This document shows, piece after piece, positions 25,277-34,436 of a stretch of DNA of 64,000 bases. Location: the NCBI RefSeq assembly GCF_014274685.1, contig NZ_CP060393.1, positions 2,911,501 through 2,975,500 of the forward strand, given 5' to 3'. Numbering within the stretch: the stretch's first letter is position 1; each line of letters starts with the position of its first letter. The notes under the pieces are model-generated. The model worked only from the letters and a program-made list of their open reading frames with translations. It was not told the DNA's origin and made no database searches. The position numbers and the translations under genes were made by a program. This DNA is from Edaphobacter sp. 4G125. GTDB taxonomy: Bacteria > Acidobacteriota > Terriglobia > Terriglobales > Acidobacteriaceae.

Positions 25277-28200
25277 TCATGACGCAGAAATCAGGTTCCC
25301 AGCATGAGTCGGTTCTTCAGATTTAGGAGATCTATCGAACCAATCGTAGAGCGTTGGTAGCAAGAACAGCGTCAGCAAGGTGGAACTGATCAGCCCGCCG
25401 ATAACGACGGTCGCGAGGGGACGCTGTACCTCGGCACCAGTCGAAGTGGAGACGGCCATAGGAACAAATCCGAGACTGGCGACGAGCGCCGTCATCAGTA
25501 CCGGTCTCAAACGACGTTTCGAACCCTGAAGAACTGCATGATGCAACGATCCCCCTTCGTCTCTCAATTGGTTGATGGAACTGACAAGCACCACACCATT
25601 GAGCACGGCGACGCCAAGCAATGCGATGAAGCCGATCGATGCCGAGAGATTCAGGTTAAGATGAAAGATCCACAGAGAGGCAATACCGCCCACAAGTGCA
25701 AACGGCACGTTGATCAGGATAAGTGCGGCTTGTTTAATGGAGTGGAAGGTCATGTAGAGCAAACCGCATACGATTGCTAGCGCCAGCGGGACCACCAGCA
25801 GAAGTCGTCGCATTGCTCTTTGCTGGTTCTCAAACTGGCCGCCGTAGGTGATGGTGTAACCAGCTGGCAACCTAACACTGCTGTTCACCTTCTGCTGGAC
25901 CTCCGCCACGAAACTGCCGAGATCACGGCCTCTCACATTAGACATAACAACGATGCGACGTTGGCCTTCCTCGCGATTGATCTTCTCGGCTCCGCGCGTT
26001 ATTTCTACGTCCGCGACCTGTCCCAGCGATACAACCTCTCCACCTGGGGCGTGCAATGGAATCTCTCGCATCGATACGAAGTCTGTGCCATACCTATCGG
26101 GCAATCGGAGAGCAATGGTGTAGCGACGTTGGCCGTCGATCACCTCCGATACCAGAGCTCCCGAAGCGCCCGCTTCCACTGCCTGTCGCACATCGGTAAC
26201 ATTCAGATCATAGCGTGCAAGCGCATCTCTGCGAACCTTAACGCTCAACTCCGCGACGCCCGAGTTAATCTCCATTTGTGCGTCTTCGGCACCCCGCACT
26301 GTATTGACCTGACGAAGCACTTGTTGCGCAATCGCGTCGAGTTGCTGGAAGTCATCTCCGAAGATCTTGACGGCCAAATCAGCTTTCACTCCGGAGACGG
26401 TCTCATCGAGGCGCATCGCCATGGGCTGTGTGAAGTCGTAGTTGATGCCTGGAATCTGCGCAAGCGCTTTGTCCATGGCATCGATAAGCTTTTCCTTAGC
26501 GTGGAACCTCTTCCAGGTTTTGGCTGGGGCGAGGGCAACATATACATCACCTTCATTGATGCCCATCGCCTCGGTGGCAAAGTCAGGTCGGCCAATCTTT
26601 GTTGTTACATCCTGAATCTCTGGAAAGGTACGAAGCGTCTCCTCGACACGCTTCGAGATCTCGATGGAGTCTGTGAGAGATATGCCGGGAAGCTTGCGCG
26701 TCTCTACCAAGATGGAGCCTTCGTCGAGACGGGGCATGAACTCAGTGCCAATGAACGCTAGTGAAGCTAAAGAAGTGATCATGACGATTGCCATTGCGGC
26801 GATGACGAGTATCCGATGACGGATGACCCAGGAGAGACCTGCGGTATAGCGGACGGTCAGCTTATCCATCCATGATCCGCCTTGCTGGTGGCTCTGCTTC
26901 TTGCGAAGACCCTTGCGGAAGACAAAGGAACTGAGCACGGGAATAACGGTTAGGGCCAAAAGCAAAGATCCGAGGAGTGCCGCGCAAACGGTGATGGCCA
27001 TAGGGCGGAACATGCGGCCCTCGAGTCCTTCGAGAAAGAGGATCGGCAGGTAGACAGCGATGATAATACCGACGCCGAATGCCATGGGCCGTGCGACCTC
27101 AAGACCAGCATGTGCGATCGATGTTGCCGCGTCTTCGTCCTCGCCATGTTCCTGCATACGATGGACGGAGTTCTCAATCATGACGACTGCGCCATCGACG
27201 ATCATGCCGAAATCAATGGCGCCCAAACTCATCAGGTTGGCACTGATGCCAAATAATTTCATCCCCAGGAAGCTAAAAAGCAGAGAGAGCGGAATGATCG
27301 AGGCTGTTACCAGAGCAGCGCGAAAGCTGCCGAGGAACAGGAGCAACACCACGGTGACAAGTATGAAGCCTTCAAAGAGATTGTGTTCAACAGTATGAAT
27401 AGTTCCGTCGATGACCGTCGATTGATCATAGAAAGGTTTAAGAGTGACACCAGCGGGAAGATGAAGGGTAGCAATCTTTTGTTTCACCAACTCGATAACC
27501 TGTTTGCCGTTCTCACCCTTCAGCATGATGACCATTCCTGAGATAGCTTCGCCATTTCGCAATACCGCACCCTGCCGGGGCGCCGGGGCTATCACCACCT
27601 GTGCGACATCGTGCAGCATGACCGGTGTCCCTTGGTTTGCAAGCAAGACAATGTTGCCGATATCGTTGAGGCTGGCGGCCCGTCCCTGGCCACGTAAAGT
27701 GTATTGCTCATAGGCGTGCTCGATATAGCCGCCGCCGAAGTTGGTGTTGTTCTCGGCGACGCGCATAGCAACGTCTTTCAACGTGAGCCCGTACTGCTGG
27801 AGAAGGGCGGGGTCGGCTTTGATCTGATATTGTTTTGTCTCACCACCCCAGGTGTTTACGTCGCTAACGCCGGGAATAGTTCGCAGCTGAGGTTTGATCT
27901 CCCATTCCTGTATATCCTTCAGGTCCATCGGGGATAAACCACTTCCCGTCAGTGTGTATTGATACAGCTCACCAAAGGCAGTCGACGGTGGGCTGAGCAC
28001 AGGTTGAATTCCAACAGGGAGAGAGGTGGCTACTTGTTGTAGACGTTCGTTGACGAGCTGGCGTGCGAAGTAGGTTGGCACATCGTCGTCGAAGACTACA
28101 GTAACCATCGAGAGCCCCAGTTTGGAGAGCGAGCGTACCTGCTGCTGCTTTGGCATTCCCAGCAGGGTACGTTCGATAGGGTAGGTGACGAGTTGCTCTA

Positions 28201-28381
28201 CTTCCGTTGGAGGCATCGATGGGGCATCCGTCACAATAACGACTTGATTGTTGGTCAGATCTGGAAAGGCATCGACGGGAATGGTGTTGACAACCCAGCC
28301 TCCTAGCGCCACAAGAACGAGAACGGCGAGCAATACCACCCAACGATGAGCAAGGGAGAAAGTCAGAATCTTGGCGAACAT
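25277..28381 (-). CDS. czcA: Heavy-metal efflux RND permease (CzcA family)
   Basis: Inner-membrane proton-driven pump of the HME-RND family, 1034 residues. It has twelve membrane helices and two large periplasmic loops. The N-terminus (WVVLLAVLVLVALGGWVV, then VDAFPDLTNNQVVIVTDAP) is typical of CzcA/CusA. Helix 4 reads DFGMIVDGAVVMIEN, the Asp-Asp-Glu proton-relay pattern of the CzcA-like divalent-cation branch (Co/Zn/Cd/Ni) rather than the Cu/Ag branch. It is last in the operon czcC-czcB-czcA, separated from czcB by seven bases. The exact metal cannot be assigned. Confidence 0.9.
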   Translation of the reverse strand: MFAKILTFSLAHRWVVLLAVLVLVALGGWVVNTIPVDAFPDLTNNQVVIVTDAPSMPPTEVEQLVTYPIERTLLGMPKQQQVRSLSKLGLSMVTVVFDDDVPTYFARQLVNERLQQVATSLPVGIQPVLSPPSTAFGELYQYTLTGSGLSPMDLKDIQEWEIKPQLRTIPGVSDVNTWGGETKQYQIKADPALLQQYGLTLKDVAMRVAENNTNFGGGYIEHAYEQYTLRGQGRAASLNDIGNIVLLANQGTPVMLHDVAQVVIAPAPRQGAVLRNGEAISGMVIMLKGENGKQVIELVKQKIATLHLPAGVTLKPFYDQSTVIDGTIHTVEHNLFEGFILVTVVLLLFLGSFRAALVTASIIPLSLLFSFLGMKLFGISANLMSLGAIDFGMIVDGAVVMIENSVHRMQEHGEDEDAATSIAHAGLEVARPMAFGVGIIIAVYLPILFLEGLEGRMFRPMAITVCAALLGSLLLALTVIPVLSSFVFRKGLRKKQSHQQGGSWMDKLTVRYTAGLSWVIRHRILVIAAMAIVMITSLASLAFIGTEFMPRLDEGSILVETRKLPGISLTDSIEISKRVEETLRTFPEIQDVTTKIGRPDFATEAMGINEGDVYVALAPAKTWKRFHAKEKLIDAMDKALAQIPGINYDFTQPMAMRLDETVSGVKADLAVKIFGDDFQQLDAIAQQVLRQVNTVRGAEDAQMEINSGVAELSVKVRRDALARYDLNVTDVRQAVEAGASGALVSEVIDGQRRYTIALRLPDRYGTDFVSMREIPLHAPGGEVVSLGQVADVEITRGAEKINREEGQRRIVVMSNVRGRDLGSFVAEVQQKVNSSVRLPAGYTITYGGQFENQQRAMRRLLLVVPLALAIVCGLLYMTFHSIKQAALILINVPFALVGGIASLWIFHLNLNLSASIGFIALLGVAVLNGVVLVSSINQLRDEGGSLHHAVLQGSKRRLRPVLMTALVASLGFVPMAVSTSTGAEVQRPLATVVIGGLISSTLLTLFLLPTLYDWFDRSPKSEEPTHAGNLISAS

Positions 28382-28388
28382 AGTGTGG

Positions 28389-29699
28389 TTAATCTCCCTG
28401 CATGGATGCTTTGAGGAGTTGTGATTTCAAGAGAAAGCTGCCTTGAGTCACGACTTCTTCGCCGGGGTGAACTCCATCTTCTAAGACGGCTTTGCCGTTC
28501 ACGGAACCGCCGACGCGTACCGGACGCAACATGAATCGGTTGGCGGCCTTGCGAACAAAGACAATATCCTGACCGTTCACTTGCTGAACGGCTTCCGGTG
28601 CAATCAGGATGAGCGGGTGCGTCTCACCGACAGCAATCTCTGCTGTTGCCAGCATTTCGGGGCGCAGGATGTCTCCCGCATGATCGAGATCAATACGAAC
28701 CTGAAGGCGGCGGGTTGTGGGGTCAAACTCTTGACCTAGATTGCTAATCCGCCCTGCGAATCGTTGCCCCGGAATCCCCGGAAGAGTAACCCATGCGCTT
28801 TGCCCCACCTTCAGCTGACCGAGAAGTTCCTGGCCGACTGCAGCGAGCATCCACAAATGCCTTGGTTCTCCAAGAACAAAGATATCGGTGGCTGGTGCCA
28901 CTGTTGTGCCGGGAGTCGCGTTCTTCTGTAGAACATATCCGCTTGCTGGCGCGACGATCGGAATTAGTTCGGCGGTTTCGTCATGCGCATTTGCTGGCAG
29001 GTCGGCGGGGATTCCAAGGTTCTCTTCGAGATGCGTCTTGCTGCGGATTACATCGGTCTGTCCGTTCTCAAGGGCCGTCTTCGCATTGACCAGTTCTTGA
29101 CGCGCCTGTTCGGTTTGCTCTACCGAAGCCGCGCGGAGCGCATAGAGGCGCTGCATACGGTCATAGTTGACCTGCGCTAATGTAGCAGCCGACTGGAGAC
29201 GGCTCTTTTCGGCAACCGCGATTGCGTAGGTTGCCCGGGCGTCATGTACATCGTGGCTGTGCATGCGAGCAAGCACAGCACCTTTATGGACGTAGTCACC
29301 AAGATTTGCGTAGACATGTTCAATACGGCCTGTTGACAGTACGCCGACATGCCAGCTTTCATTGTCCGGTAAAACGATCTTCCCTGGGAACCGCAGCAGA
29401 TCGGGGGCACTCTGAACAGCAAGTGTGGTTGTAGCGATGGTACCCTGCTGTTCCGTGACGGGAAGAACGATCTCTGCTCCTTCACCCGCGCTCTTTGAAA
29501 TCGCATTCTGATTGGATGCACTAGTTGAAGCTTCGTTGTTGTTGGCTGATGAACGATGACATCCGTTCAAAAAGCCTATACTCACCACAAGGACAGTAAG
29601 CATCACCCTCACTCTGACGGACTGTGTCCACGTGTGCTGTTCCATTCGTTGCCTCATATCGATCTGCCCTCGCAATTCCAAATCGAATTCCATGTTCAT
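28389..29699 (-). CDS. czcB: RND efflux periplasmic adaptor (CzcB family)
   Basis: Membrane-fusion protein linking the RND pump to the outer-membrane channel. A lipoprotein signal (VLVVSIGFLNGC) precedes a Ser/Asn-rich linker. The barrel-sandwich/lipoyl halves (VGVLSTGRIEHVYANLGDYVHKGAVLARM and IVAPASGYVLQKNATPGTTV) flank an alpha-hairpin, followed by beta-barrel (GRISNLGQEFDPTTRRLQVRI) and membrane-proximal domains. The ATG at 29699 overlaps the czcC stop as ATGA, so translational coupling is likely. An in-frame ATG at 29657 would put the lipobox cysteine at a more usual distance. Confidence 0.88.
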   Translation of the reverse strand: MNMEFDLELRGQIDMRQRMEQHTWTQSVRVRVMLTVLVVSIGFLNGCHRSSANNNEASTSASNQNAISKSAGEGAEIVLPVTEQQGTIATTTLAVQSAPDLLRFPGKIVLPDNESWHVGVLSTGRIEHVYANLGDYVHKGAVLARMHSHDVHDARATYAIAVAEKSRLQSAATLAQVNYDRMQRLYALRAASVEQTEQARQELVNAKTALENGQTDVIRSKTHLEENLGIPADLPANAHDETAELIPIVAPASGYVLQKNATPGTTVAPATDIFVLGEPRHLWMLAAVGQELLGQLKVGQSAWVTLPGIPGQRFAGRISNLGQEFDPTTRRLQVRIDLDHAGDILRPEMLATAEIAVGETHPLILIAPEAVQQVNGQDIVFVRKAANRFMLRPVRVGGSVNGKAVLEDGVHPGEEVVTQGSFLLKSQLLKASMQGD

Positions 29700-30952
29700 G
29701 GCTCAAGCCCTTCAGCGTATTCCAGGGAGACAACGCTCTGGTGATAGTTGCCTAGTGCTTCCACCCATACTCCCTGCGTGTCCACGCGCAACTTCTCCGC
29801 ATCCAGCAGGCGAAGAAGGTCTGTCCCACCTTCTCGATAAGCGGCGCGAGAGATATTTGCAATATCGACAGCTTGGTCTAGCAGTGGCCTGTAGCGGTCC
29901 GTGATCTGGCGCTTCCATGTGTCATAAGACATGCGAGCCAATGCCAGGTCGCTCGCGCTTTGCTGTTGAACCGCCGCGAGGGTGGACCGATTGGCTTCGA
30001 TGTCGAAGCGGGCCGCTGCTACCGCTCCCTGATTGCGATCGAAGATGGGCAGATTGAGCTGAAAGCCAGCGATCATCGTATTAAAGCCAGCCGTATGCTT
30101 GTATCCCAATAGCGCATCGACGTCGGGCCGTCCTTGAGCCTTCTGCGTCATCAGATTCGCGCGCGCGGTATCGATCGCTTGTCGCGCTTGCCTTATCTCG
30201 ATGCGCTCCCCCTGTGGCGTATCCGTCGAAGGAGCTTCTTTGGGAAGATTTAATACATCAAAGGGCTCGCTCAAACGCCAGCTTTCCGGTGCAGCCAATC
30301 CCATCTCTCGGGCCAGCTTCTGCTTCCCCTGTGCCTCGGACAGCCTGCTGGAATCCGCACTTGCTTCGGCACGTGCTTCTTCCAGACGCACACGAAGCAG
30401 ATCGACTGCGGCAATTTTGCCCTCATTGAAGCGTTTCTCGTGGTAGTCGAGAATCTCGCGATAGTAACCAACATTTTGTTCCGCTAGCGTGCGCAGATAC
30501 TGTAGCCGAAGCGCATCCCAGTAGGTCTGGGCGACGTGCAGTTCGATAGATCGTTTCTGCTGTTCCAACATGAGTTGAGAACGGTTGACAAAACTGTTGG
30601 CTGTTGCGATCCGCGCTCCCCGCTTGCCCGATACTTCGAGGACCTCGGTTGCGTATGCAAAGGTATCAACGCCCTGTGTGAAGTCCACTCCAGGTCGTAG
30701 ATTCTCCGATTGATAAAAGAGCCTTGGATTGGGAAGAAATCCTGCCTGACGGCGTAGTTGAAGGGCTGATCCCTCAACCTGTGCTGCTGCCTGCAGCTCC
30801 GGTCGTTTGCTTAGAGCCGAGACGATAGCATCGTGGAGAGATAGTGCCCGTAATGATGTATCCTCCGCGAAGATGCTGGGCGGCAGCGGCACAAGAACAA
30901 TCCCGATGACAAATAGAAAAAGTCGCGATTTGAATATGTTTGTTTGCCTCAT
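29696..30952 (-). CDS. czcC: TolC-family outer-membrane efflux channel (CzcC family)
   Basis: Outer-membrane factor of the tripartite metal efflux pump, 418 residues. A signal peptide (FLFVIGIVLVPLPPSIFA) leads into two repeats of long alpha-hairpins (LSLHDAIVSALSKRPELQAA; VAQTYWDALRLQYLRTLAEQ; FQLNLPIFDRNQGAVAAARFDIEA). It is the first gene of the operon. Its upstream 145 bases carry a sigma-54-like -24/-12 element and a GTTCAA-N4-TTGAAC palindrome. The leader predicted from that promoter is very short (about 7 bases), and the ribosome site is weak. Confidence 0.88.
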   Translation of the reverse strand: MRQTNIFKSRLFLFVIGIVLVPLPPSIFAEDTSLRALSLHDAIVSALSKRPELQAAAQVEGSALQLRRQAGFLPNPRLFYQSENLRPGVDFTQGVDTFAYATEVLEVSGKRGARIATANSFVNRSQLMLEQQKRSIELHVAQTYWDALRLQYLRTLAEQNVGYYREILDYHEKRFNEGKIAAVDLLRVRLEEARAEASADSSRLSEAQGKQKLAREMGLAAPESWRLSEPFDVLNLPKEAPSTDTPQGERIEIRQARQAIDTARANLMTQKAQGRPDVDALLGYKHTAGFNTMIAGFQLNLPIFDRNQGAVAAARFDIEANRSTLAAVQQQSASDLALARMSYDTWKRQITDRYRPLLDQAVDIANISRAAYREGGTDLLRLLDAEKLRVDTQGVWVEALGNYHQSVVSLEYAEGLEP

Positions 30953-30970
30953 GTGTCTGCCATGAATAAG

Positions 30971-30985
30971 GCAATTGGAAGGCCA
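30971..30985 (-). promoter_or_regulatory. Candidate sigma-54 promoter of the metal efflux operon
   Basis: The minus strand reads TGGCCTTCCAATTGC, with the invariant GG-N10-GC spacing of sigma-54 -24/-12 elements. It is nearly identical to TGGCCCTCTAAATGC before the sensor-kinase gene. The adjacent response regulator is a sigma-54 activator, which supports the call. Placement close to the czcC ATG is a caveat. Confidence 0.55.
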
Positions 30986-31046
30986 AACAAATCATGAGAA
31001 GGCTATTGAAATAATGGACTAGAAGAAACTCTATCGTTCCTCGTGC

Positions 31047-31082
31047 GGACGAGAATTCGAACGCTAGTTCAAGATTTTGAAC
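31047..31082. promoter_or_regulatory. Candidate enhancer sites upstream of czcC
   Basis: GTTCAAGATTTTGAAC (31067-31082) is a 6-bp inverted repeat with a 4-base spacer. A weaker relative, GGACGAGAATTCGAAC (31047-31062, 11 of 16 matching), is centred 20 bases away. They lie about 95-115 bases upstream of the predicted start point, the usual position of sigma-54 activator sites. A matching pair occurs before the kinase gene. Confidence 0.5.
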
Positions 31083-31097
31083 AATGTGCCACGCCAG

Positions 31098-32471
31098 CTA
31101 TAGGCCATACTTCGAGAGCTTGTAGCTAAGATCGCTTTTGGAAAGACCAAGCCTGCGAGCCGCCTCCGTCTTCGATCCATTGGTCTTCGCTAGGGTCTGT
31201 TCAATAATCGTTCGTTCCCAGGCGGCGAGCGTGCTGCGCAAATGAAATTCGTCAGGAAGCTGTGCTCCGCTGAAAACCGGGAAGCCGGACCCCGTTGAGG
31301 CTTCGTCCTGGAGGATTTCCGGTAGATCGAACCAAAGTATTTCCGGACTGCTCGTCAGGATACAGGCGCGCTCCAACAAGTTACGAAGTTCGCGTACATT
31401 GCCGGGAAAGTTGTAGGACATTAACTGTTGCAGAGCATCCGGGTGAAGCGTGCGCGCCGCTGTCTTCAGATCGCTTGTGATCTGCCGCAGTAGATATTCC
31501 GCGATCTCAGGAATATCCATGACCCTTTCGCGTAATGGAGGGACCTCGATTGGCACGATAGCTAGCCGGTAGTAGAGATCCTGTCGGAAGTTTCCTTCTT
31601 GTACTTCCTTCTTCAGATCGCGATGCGTAGCTGCCAGTACCCGAACATCGACATCTCGTGCAACAGTGGAGCCAACGCGGGTGATCTTTCCTTCCGCCAA
31701 AACACGCAAGAGTTTAGCCTGTGCTGCGGCGGACATCTCCCCCGCCTCATCCAAAAAGAGCGTTCCCTCGTGCGCCGCTTCGAAGAGCCCGTGGTGTACC
31801 CTGTCCGCTCCAGTAAATGAGCCCCGTTCATGTCCAAAGAGCTCACTCTCAAGTAAGGTCTCGGAAAAGGCAGCACAGTTAACGCTGATGAGCGGCTTGT
31901 TCGCCCGAGTACTGCTTTTGTGGATTGCTCGCGCTACAAGTTCTTTTCCCGTTCCGGTTTCTCCGGTTATGAGTGCCGTGGCTTCAGTCGGTCCCACCCG
32001 CGAGATAAGTTGACGTAACTTTACAACGGATGGGCTGCTCCCTCGGATCTCCGATTGTCCTTCAAGCCTGTCAACCGTGTTGCGCAGTAGATAATTCTCC
32101 CGCTGCAGTGAAGACCATTCTGCAGCACGACTCACAACCGCTCGGAGGTTGTCTGAAGAGAAAGGCTTGGTCAAAAAGTCGAACGCACCGCTTCGCATCG
32201 CTTCGACCGCAAGTTCGACGGTGCCATATGCCGTCAGCACAACTACTGCGGTTGACGGCTCTGACTGCTGAATTGCCCGGAGTACCTCCGAACCCTCCCC
32301 ATCAGGTAGCTTCTGGTCGAGCAGCGCAACCTCAAAATCATTGCCATAGACTGCCTGCAAGCCGTCTCTAACAGTTGCAGCTTCTACTAGAACGTGCCCG
32401 TCTTGCCGAAGGTTAGCAGTCAGCACCTTTCGCATATTGGGTTCATCTTCGACAACGAGGACTCTGGCCAT
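31098..32471 (-). CDS. Sigma-54-dependent response regulator (NtrC/ZraR type)
   Basis: A 457-residue activator. The ATG at 32471 gives the canonical receiver start (MARVLVVEDEPNMRKVL); the frame's earlier start would overlap the kinase gene. The receiver domain has the phospho-acceptor Asp in LLDQKLPDGEG. The AAA+ domain carries GETGTGKELVARAIH (Walker A, about residue 170) and LFLDEAGEMSAAAQAKLLR (Walker B). The sigma-54 contact loop reads GSFTGA, where most family members have GAFTGA. A C-terminal Fis-type helix-turn-helix (NGSKTEAARRLGLSKSDLSYKL) binds DNA. It lies one base after the kinase stop and upstream of the czc operon on the same strand. Metal-responsive control of the pump is the likely role, by analogy with ZraSR. 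Confidence 0.9.
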   Translation of the reverse strand: MARVLVVEDEPNMRKVLTANLRQDGHVLVEAATVRDGLQAVYGNDFEVALLDQKLPDGEGSEVLRAIQQSEPSTAVVVLTAYGTVELAVEAMRSGAFDFLTKPFSSDNLRAVVSRAAEWSSLQRENYLLRNTVDRLEGQSEIRGSSPSVVKLRQLISRVGPTEATALITGETGTGKELVARAIHKSSTRANKPLISVNCAAFSETLLESELFGHERGSFTGADRVHHGLFEAAHEGTLFLDEAGEMSAAAQAKLLRVLAEGKITRVGSTVARDVDVRVLAATHRDLKKEVQEGNFRQDLYYRLAIVPIEVPPLRERVMDIPEIAEYLLRQITSDLKTAARTLHPDALQQLMSYNFPGNVRELRNLLERACILTSSPEILWFDLPEILQDEASTGSGFPVFSGAQLPDEFHLRSTLAAWERTIIEQTLAKTNGSKTEAARRLGLSKSDLSYKLSKYGL

Positions 32472-32472
32472 G

Positions 32473-33777
32473 CTAAGACTCCGTAGCAGGATACGCTTGC
32501 AACACAACGTTTTTATTGGCTGAAGGAAGAGTCATTGTGAAGACGATATGGTCTACATCATTCCGCTCAAGACTCAATTCACCGTGGTGTCTATCTACAA
32601 TACTTCTGACGATAGCAAGACCGAGACCGGTGCCACCTTCCTTCGCGGTAAAGAATGGCTCAAAGATATGGTGCATGACCCGAGGCGGGATCGCAGGACC
32701 GGGATTTTCGATCTTGATTTGCAGACTCTCTCTGGAGAGGGGGGCAACGGTAAGGCGGATGAGACCATCTTGAGGCGAAGCCTCAATGGCGTTACGCATC
32801 AGATTCAAAAGTGCCTGCTGCAGCTGACTCTCATCGCCAAAGACCTGACAGGCATCGCATAACTCAACCTTAATCTGTAAGTTCTTCTGAATAGCCTGCG
32901 GCCGCACAATTGAGACGATGTAGCCAATCAGCGCTGTGGCATCAAGCTGTTGAAAAGGGCCGCGACCTGGCTTCGCGTATGAGAGAAAATCTGTCGTGAG
33001 CTTTTCCAATCGCTTCGCTTCCAAGCCCGCGATCCTCGACATCTCTTCCCGTTCCTGGGACGCGAATGATTGTGAGGCCGCAGTCTCAAGCGCGCTGGAT
33101 ATGATCGCTACAGGATTTCTGATTTCGTGAGCGATGGCGCTGGCCAACCTCCCTATTGCAGCAAGTTTCTCTTCTTCAATAAGCTTGCCACGCGCTGCTT
33201 CTAGGTCATCAAGTTGATGGTGGAGCTGCTCCTCGCGATCGCGCAGCATGTGAACCAATAGCCATACCAGGCACCCGACAACGAAATAGACGAGAACCAG
33301 TGTGCTTGCTTCGAGTATCTCGCCACTTTCAAAGGGTGGGGTAAAGTGACTGACATACGCGACCCAAAAGAGAGAGAGGATCGACGCTATCGTAGCGACA
33401 AATAGTGTCGCCGCAAGCGAAAAGTAGATTGCCGCCTCTAGAATCGGCAGAATCAACATCCCGAAATAGTGCGTATCTGGCTGGCGCGTCAGTACGGCCA
33501 ATAGAAGAGCAAGGCACAAGGCCCATGCAATCGACGGAATAGCAAACCACCGGCCTCGCGATTTGTCTAAAGCCACAATCTGTTCCGCGCAGAAAATCTC
33601 AATCAGGCGAAGGCTGCTCGCAAACGCAATTAGTAGAAAGACAGAAAGCGGTGGCAGGGCCAAGAAGGTGGTGAAAAGCATCTGTGCGCCGAAGAAGATC
33701 AGCAGAACAGCGAGGTAAACCGATCCGATAACTGAACGGTTAACGATGTTATCGGCAAGTGAAAAGCGGTGGGGCAT
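32473..33777 (-). CDS. Membrane sensor histidine kinase
   Basis: A 434-residue kinase partner of the adjacent sigma-54 regulator. The N-terminal about 165 residues hold about six hydrophobic helices with no large periplasmic sensor domain. A coiled linker (DREEQLHHQLDDLEAARGKL) precedes HisKA with LASAIAHEIRNPVAIISSAL (phospho-His about 216). The ATPase domain has LLNLMRNAIEASPQDG (N box) and HHIFEPFFTAKEGGTGLGLAIV (F and G boxes). Signal input is probably within the membrane helices. Its promoter region carries its own sigma-54 element and tandem palindromes, so autoregulation through the response regulator is likely. Confidence 0.88.
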   Translation of the reverse strand: MPHRFSLADNIVNRSVIGSVYLAVLLIFFGAQMLFTTFLALPPLSVFLLIAFASSLRLIEIFCAEQIVALDKSRGRWFAIPSIAWALCLALLLAVLTRQPDTHYFGMLILPILEAAIYFSLAATLFVATIASILSLFWVAYVSHFTPPFESGEILEASTLVLVYFVVGCLVWLLVHMLRDREEQLHHQLDDLEAARGKLIEEEKLAAIGRLASAIAHEIRNPVAIISSALETAASQSFASQEREEMSRIAGLEAKRLEKLTTDFLSYAKPGRGPFQQLDATALIGYIVSIVRPQAIQKNLQIKVELCDACQVFGDESQLQQALLNLMRNAIEASPQDGLIRLTVAPLSRESLQIKIENPGPAIPPRVMHHIFEPFFTAKEGGTGLGLAIVRSIVDRHHGELSLERNDVDHIVFTMTLPSANKNVVLQAYPATES

Positions 33778-33823
33778 CAGATATAGGGTCTCTCGTTCAC
33801 TCTAAAGCACCGTCATCCTAACA

Positions 33824-33838
33824 GCATTTAGAGGGCCA
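33824..33838 (-). promoter_or_regulatory. Candidate sigma-54 promoter of the two-component genes
   Basis: The minus strand reads TGGCCCTCTAAATGC, with GG-N10-GC spacing. It matches the czcC element at 30971-30985 in 12 of 15 bases. The predicted start point leaves a leader of about 35 bases before the kinase ATG at 33777. Confidence 0.55.
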
Positions 33839-33887
33839 GCCATGGGACGCAGAAAAGCCATATTTTTGAGTTATTCAGAGTATTGAT

Positions 33888-33924
33888 TTCAAAAAATTGA
33901 ACCACTCCGTACAAATCTTTGAAC
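33888..33924. promoter_or_regulatory. Tandem candidate enhancer palindromes before the kinase gene
   Basis: TTCAAAAAATTGAA (33888-33901) and GTACAAATCTTTGAAC (33909-33924) share the pattern TTCAA/TACAA-N4-TTGAA with the czcC site. Their centres are 22 bases apart (two helical turns) and lie about 85-105 bases upstream of the predicted start point. Confidence 0.5.
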
Positions 33925-34030
33925 TATGTCAGGCGGATCGAGTGCACCGCAACCACATTTTCAACATTTCTTGATTCATTCAGAGAGTGCCCTGAGCCTG
34001 CGTTACGTGATCTATGCCTGTACTTTTTTG

Positions 34031-34436
34031 TCAGTTAGAAACTTGGCCAACGATTTTAAGATCGATCGCAACGTCGTTCTCAGCTTTCCAGAACATGAAG
34101 CTTGGGTTCTTAGACATAAGGAACGTCGAATTGCGTCTTTGCGGTTGCCTTCGAACCATCTACGTGAATCTGCATGGGAATCGTCAGATCATGAGGATTG
34201 CCGAGTAGGGTGAACACACCGCTCACCAGAAGAGTTGAGTCCCCAGAGGGTGCGATCGTCCCGGTGTAGGTTTTGGGCGCAAAGGTGATAGTCGTGTACT
34301 GATCCACCTTGAGAATATCCCTATTTATCTTCCTATCACGGCTATCGTTACCAGTCTTGAATGTTTGCATCAGCGCCGTTGCGCCAGAGAAATCCATCGT
34401 TCCCTGCGCGTGAGCTATGCCGCTGCTAATGCCCAC
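34031..34436 (-). pseudogene. yceI-family gene fragment, truncated and frameshifted
   Basis: YceI proteins are periplasmic lipocalin-like isoprenoid-binding proteins. Here the middle of the domain is readable (GNDSRDRKINRDILKVDQYTTITF, SGVFTLLGNPHDLTIPMQIHVDG, TQFDVPYV). After VPYV a stop appears, while the expected ending (SKNPSFMFWKAENDVAID, then LKIVGQVSN) continues in another frame to a stop at 34031-34033. The N-terminal third of the domain and a convincing start are missing. It lies directly upstream of the two-component promoter region. Confidence 0.65.

Noticed and set aside
25820-26761. 313-codon plus-strand frame
   Set aside because: It is antisense to czcA within its conserved pump domain.
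31083-31097. TGGCACATTGTTCAA as sigma-54 element
   Set aside because: The -24 half is perfect, but the -12 half is TCAA instead of TTGC; the element at 30971-30985 has the right spacing and a matching partner.
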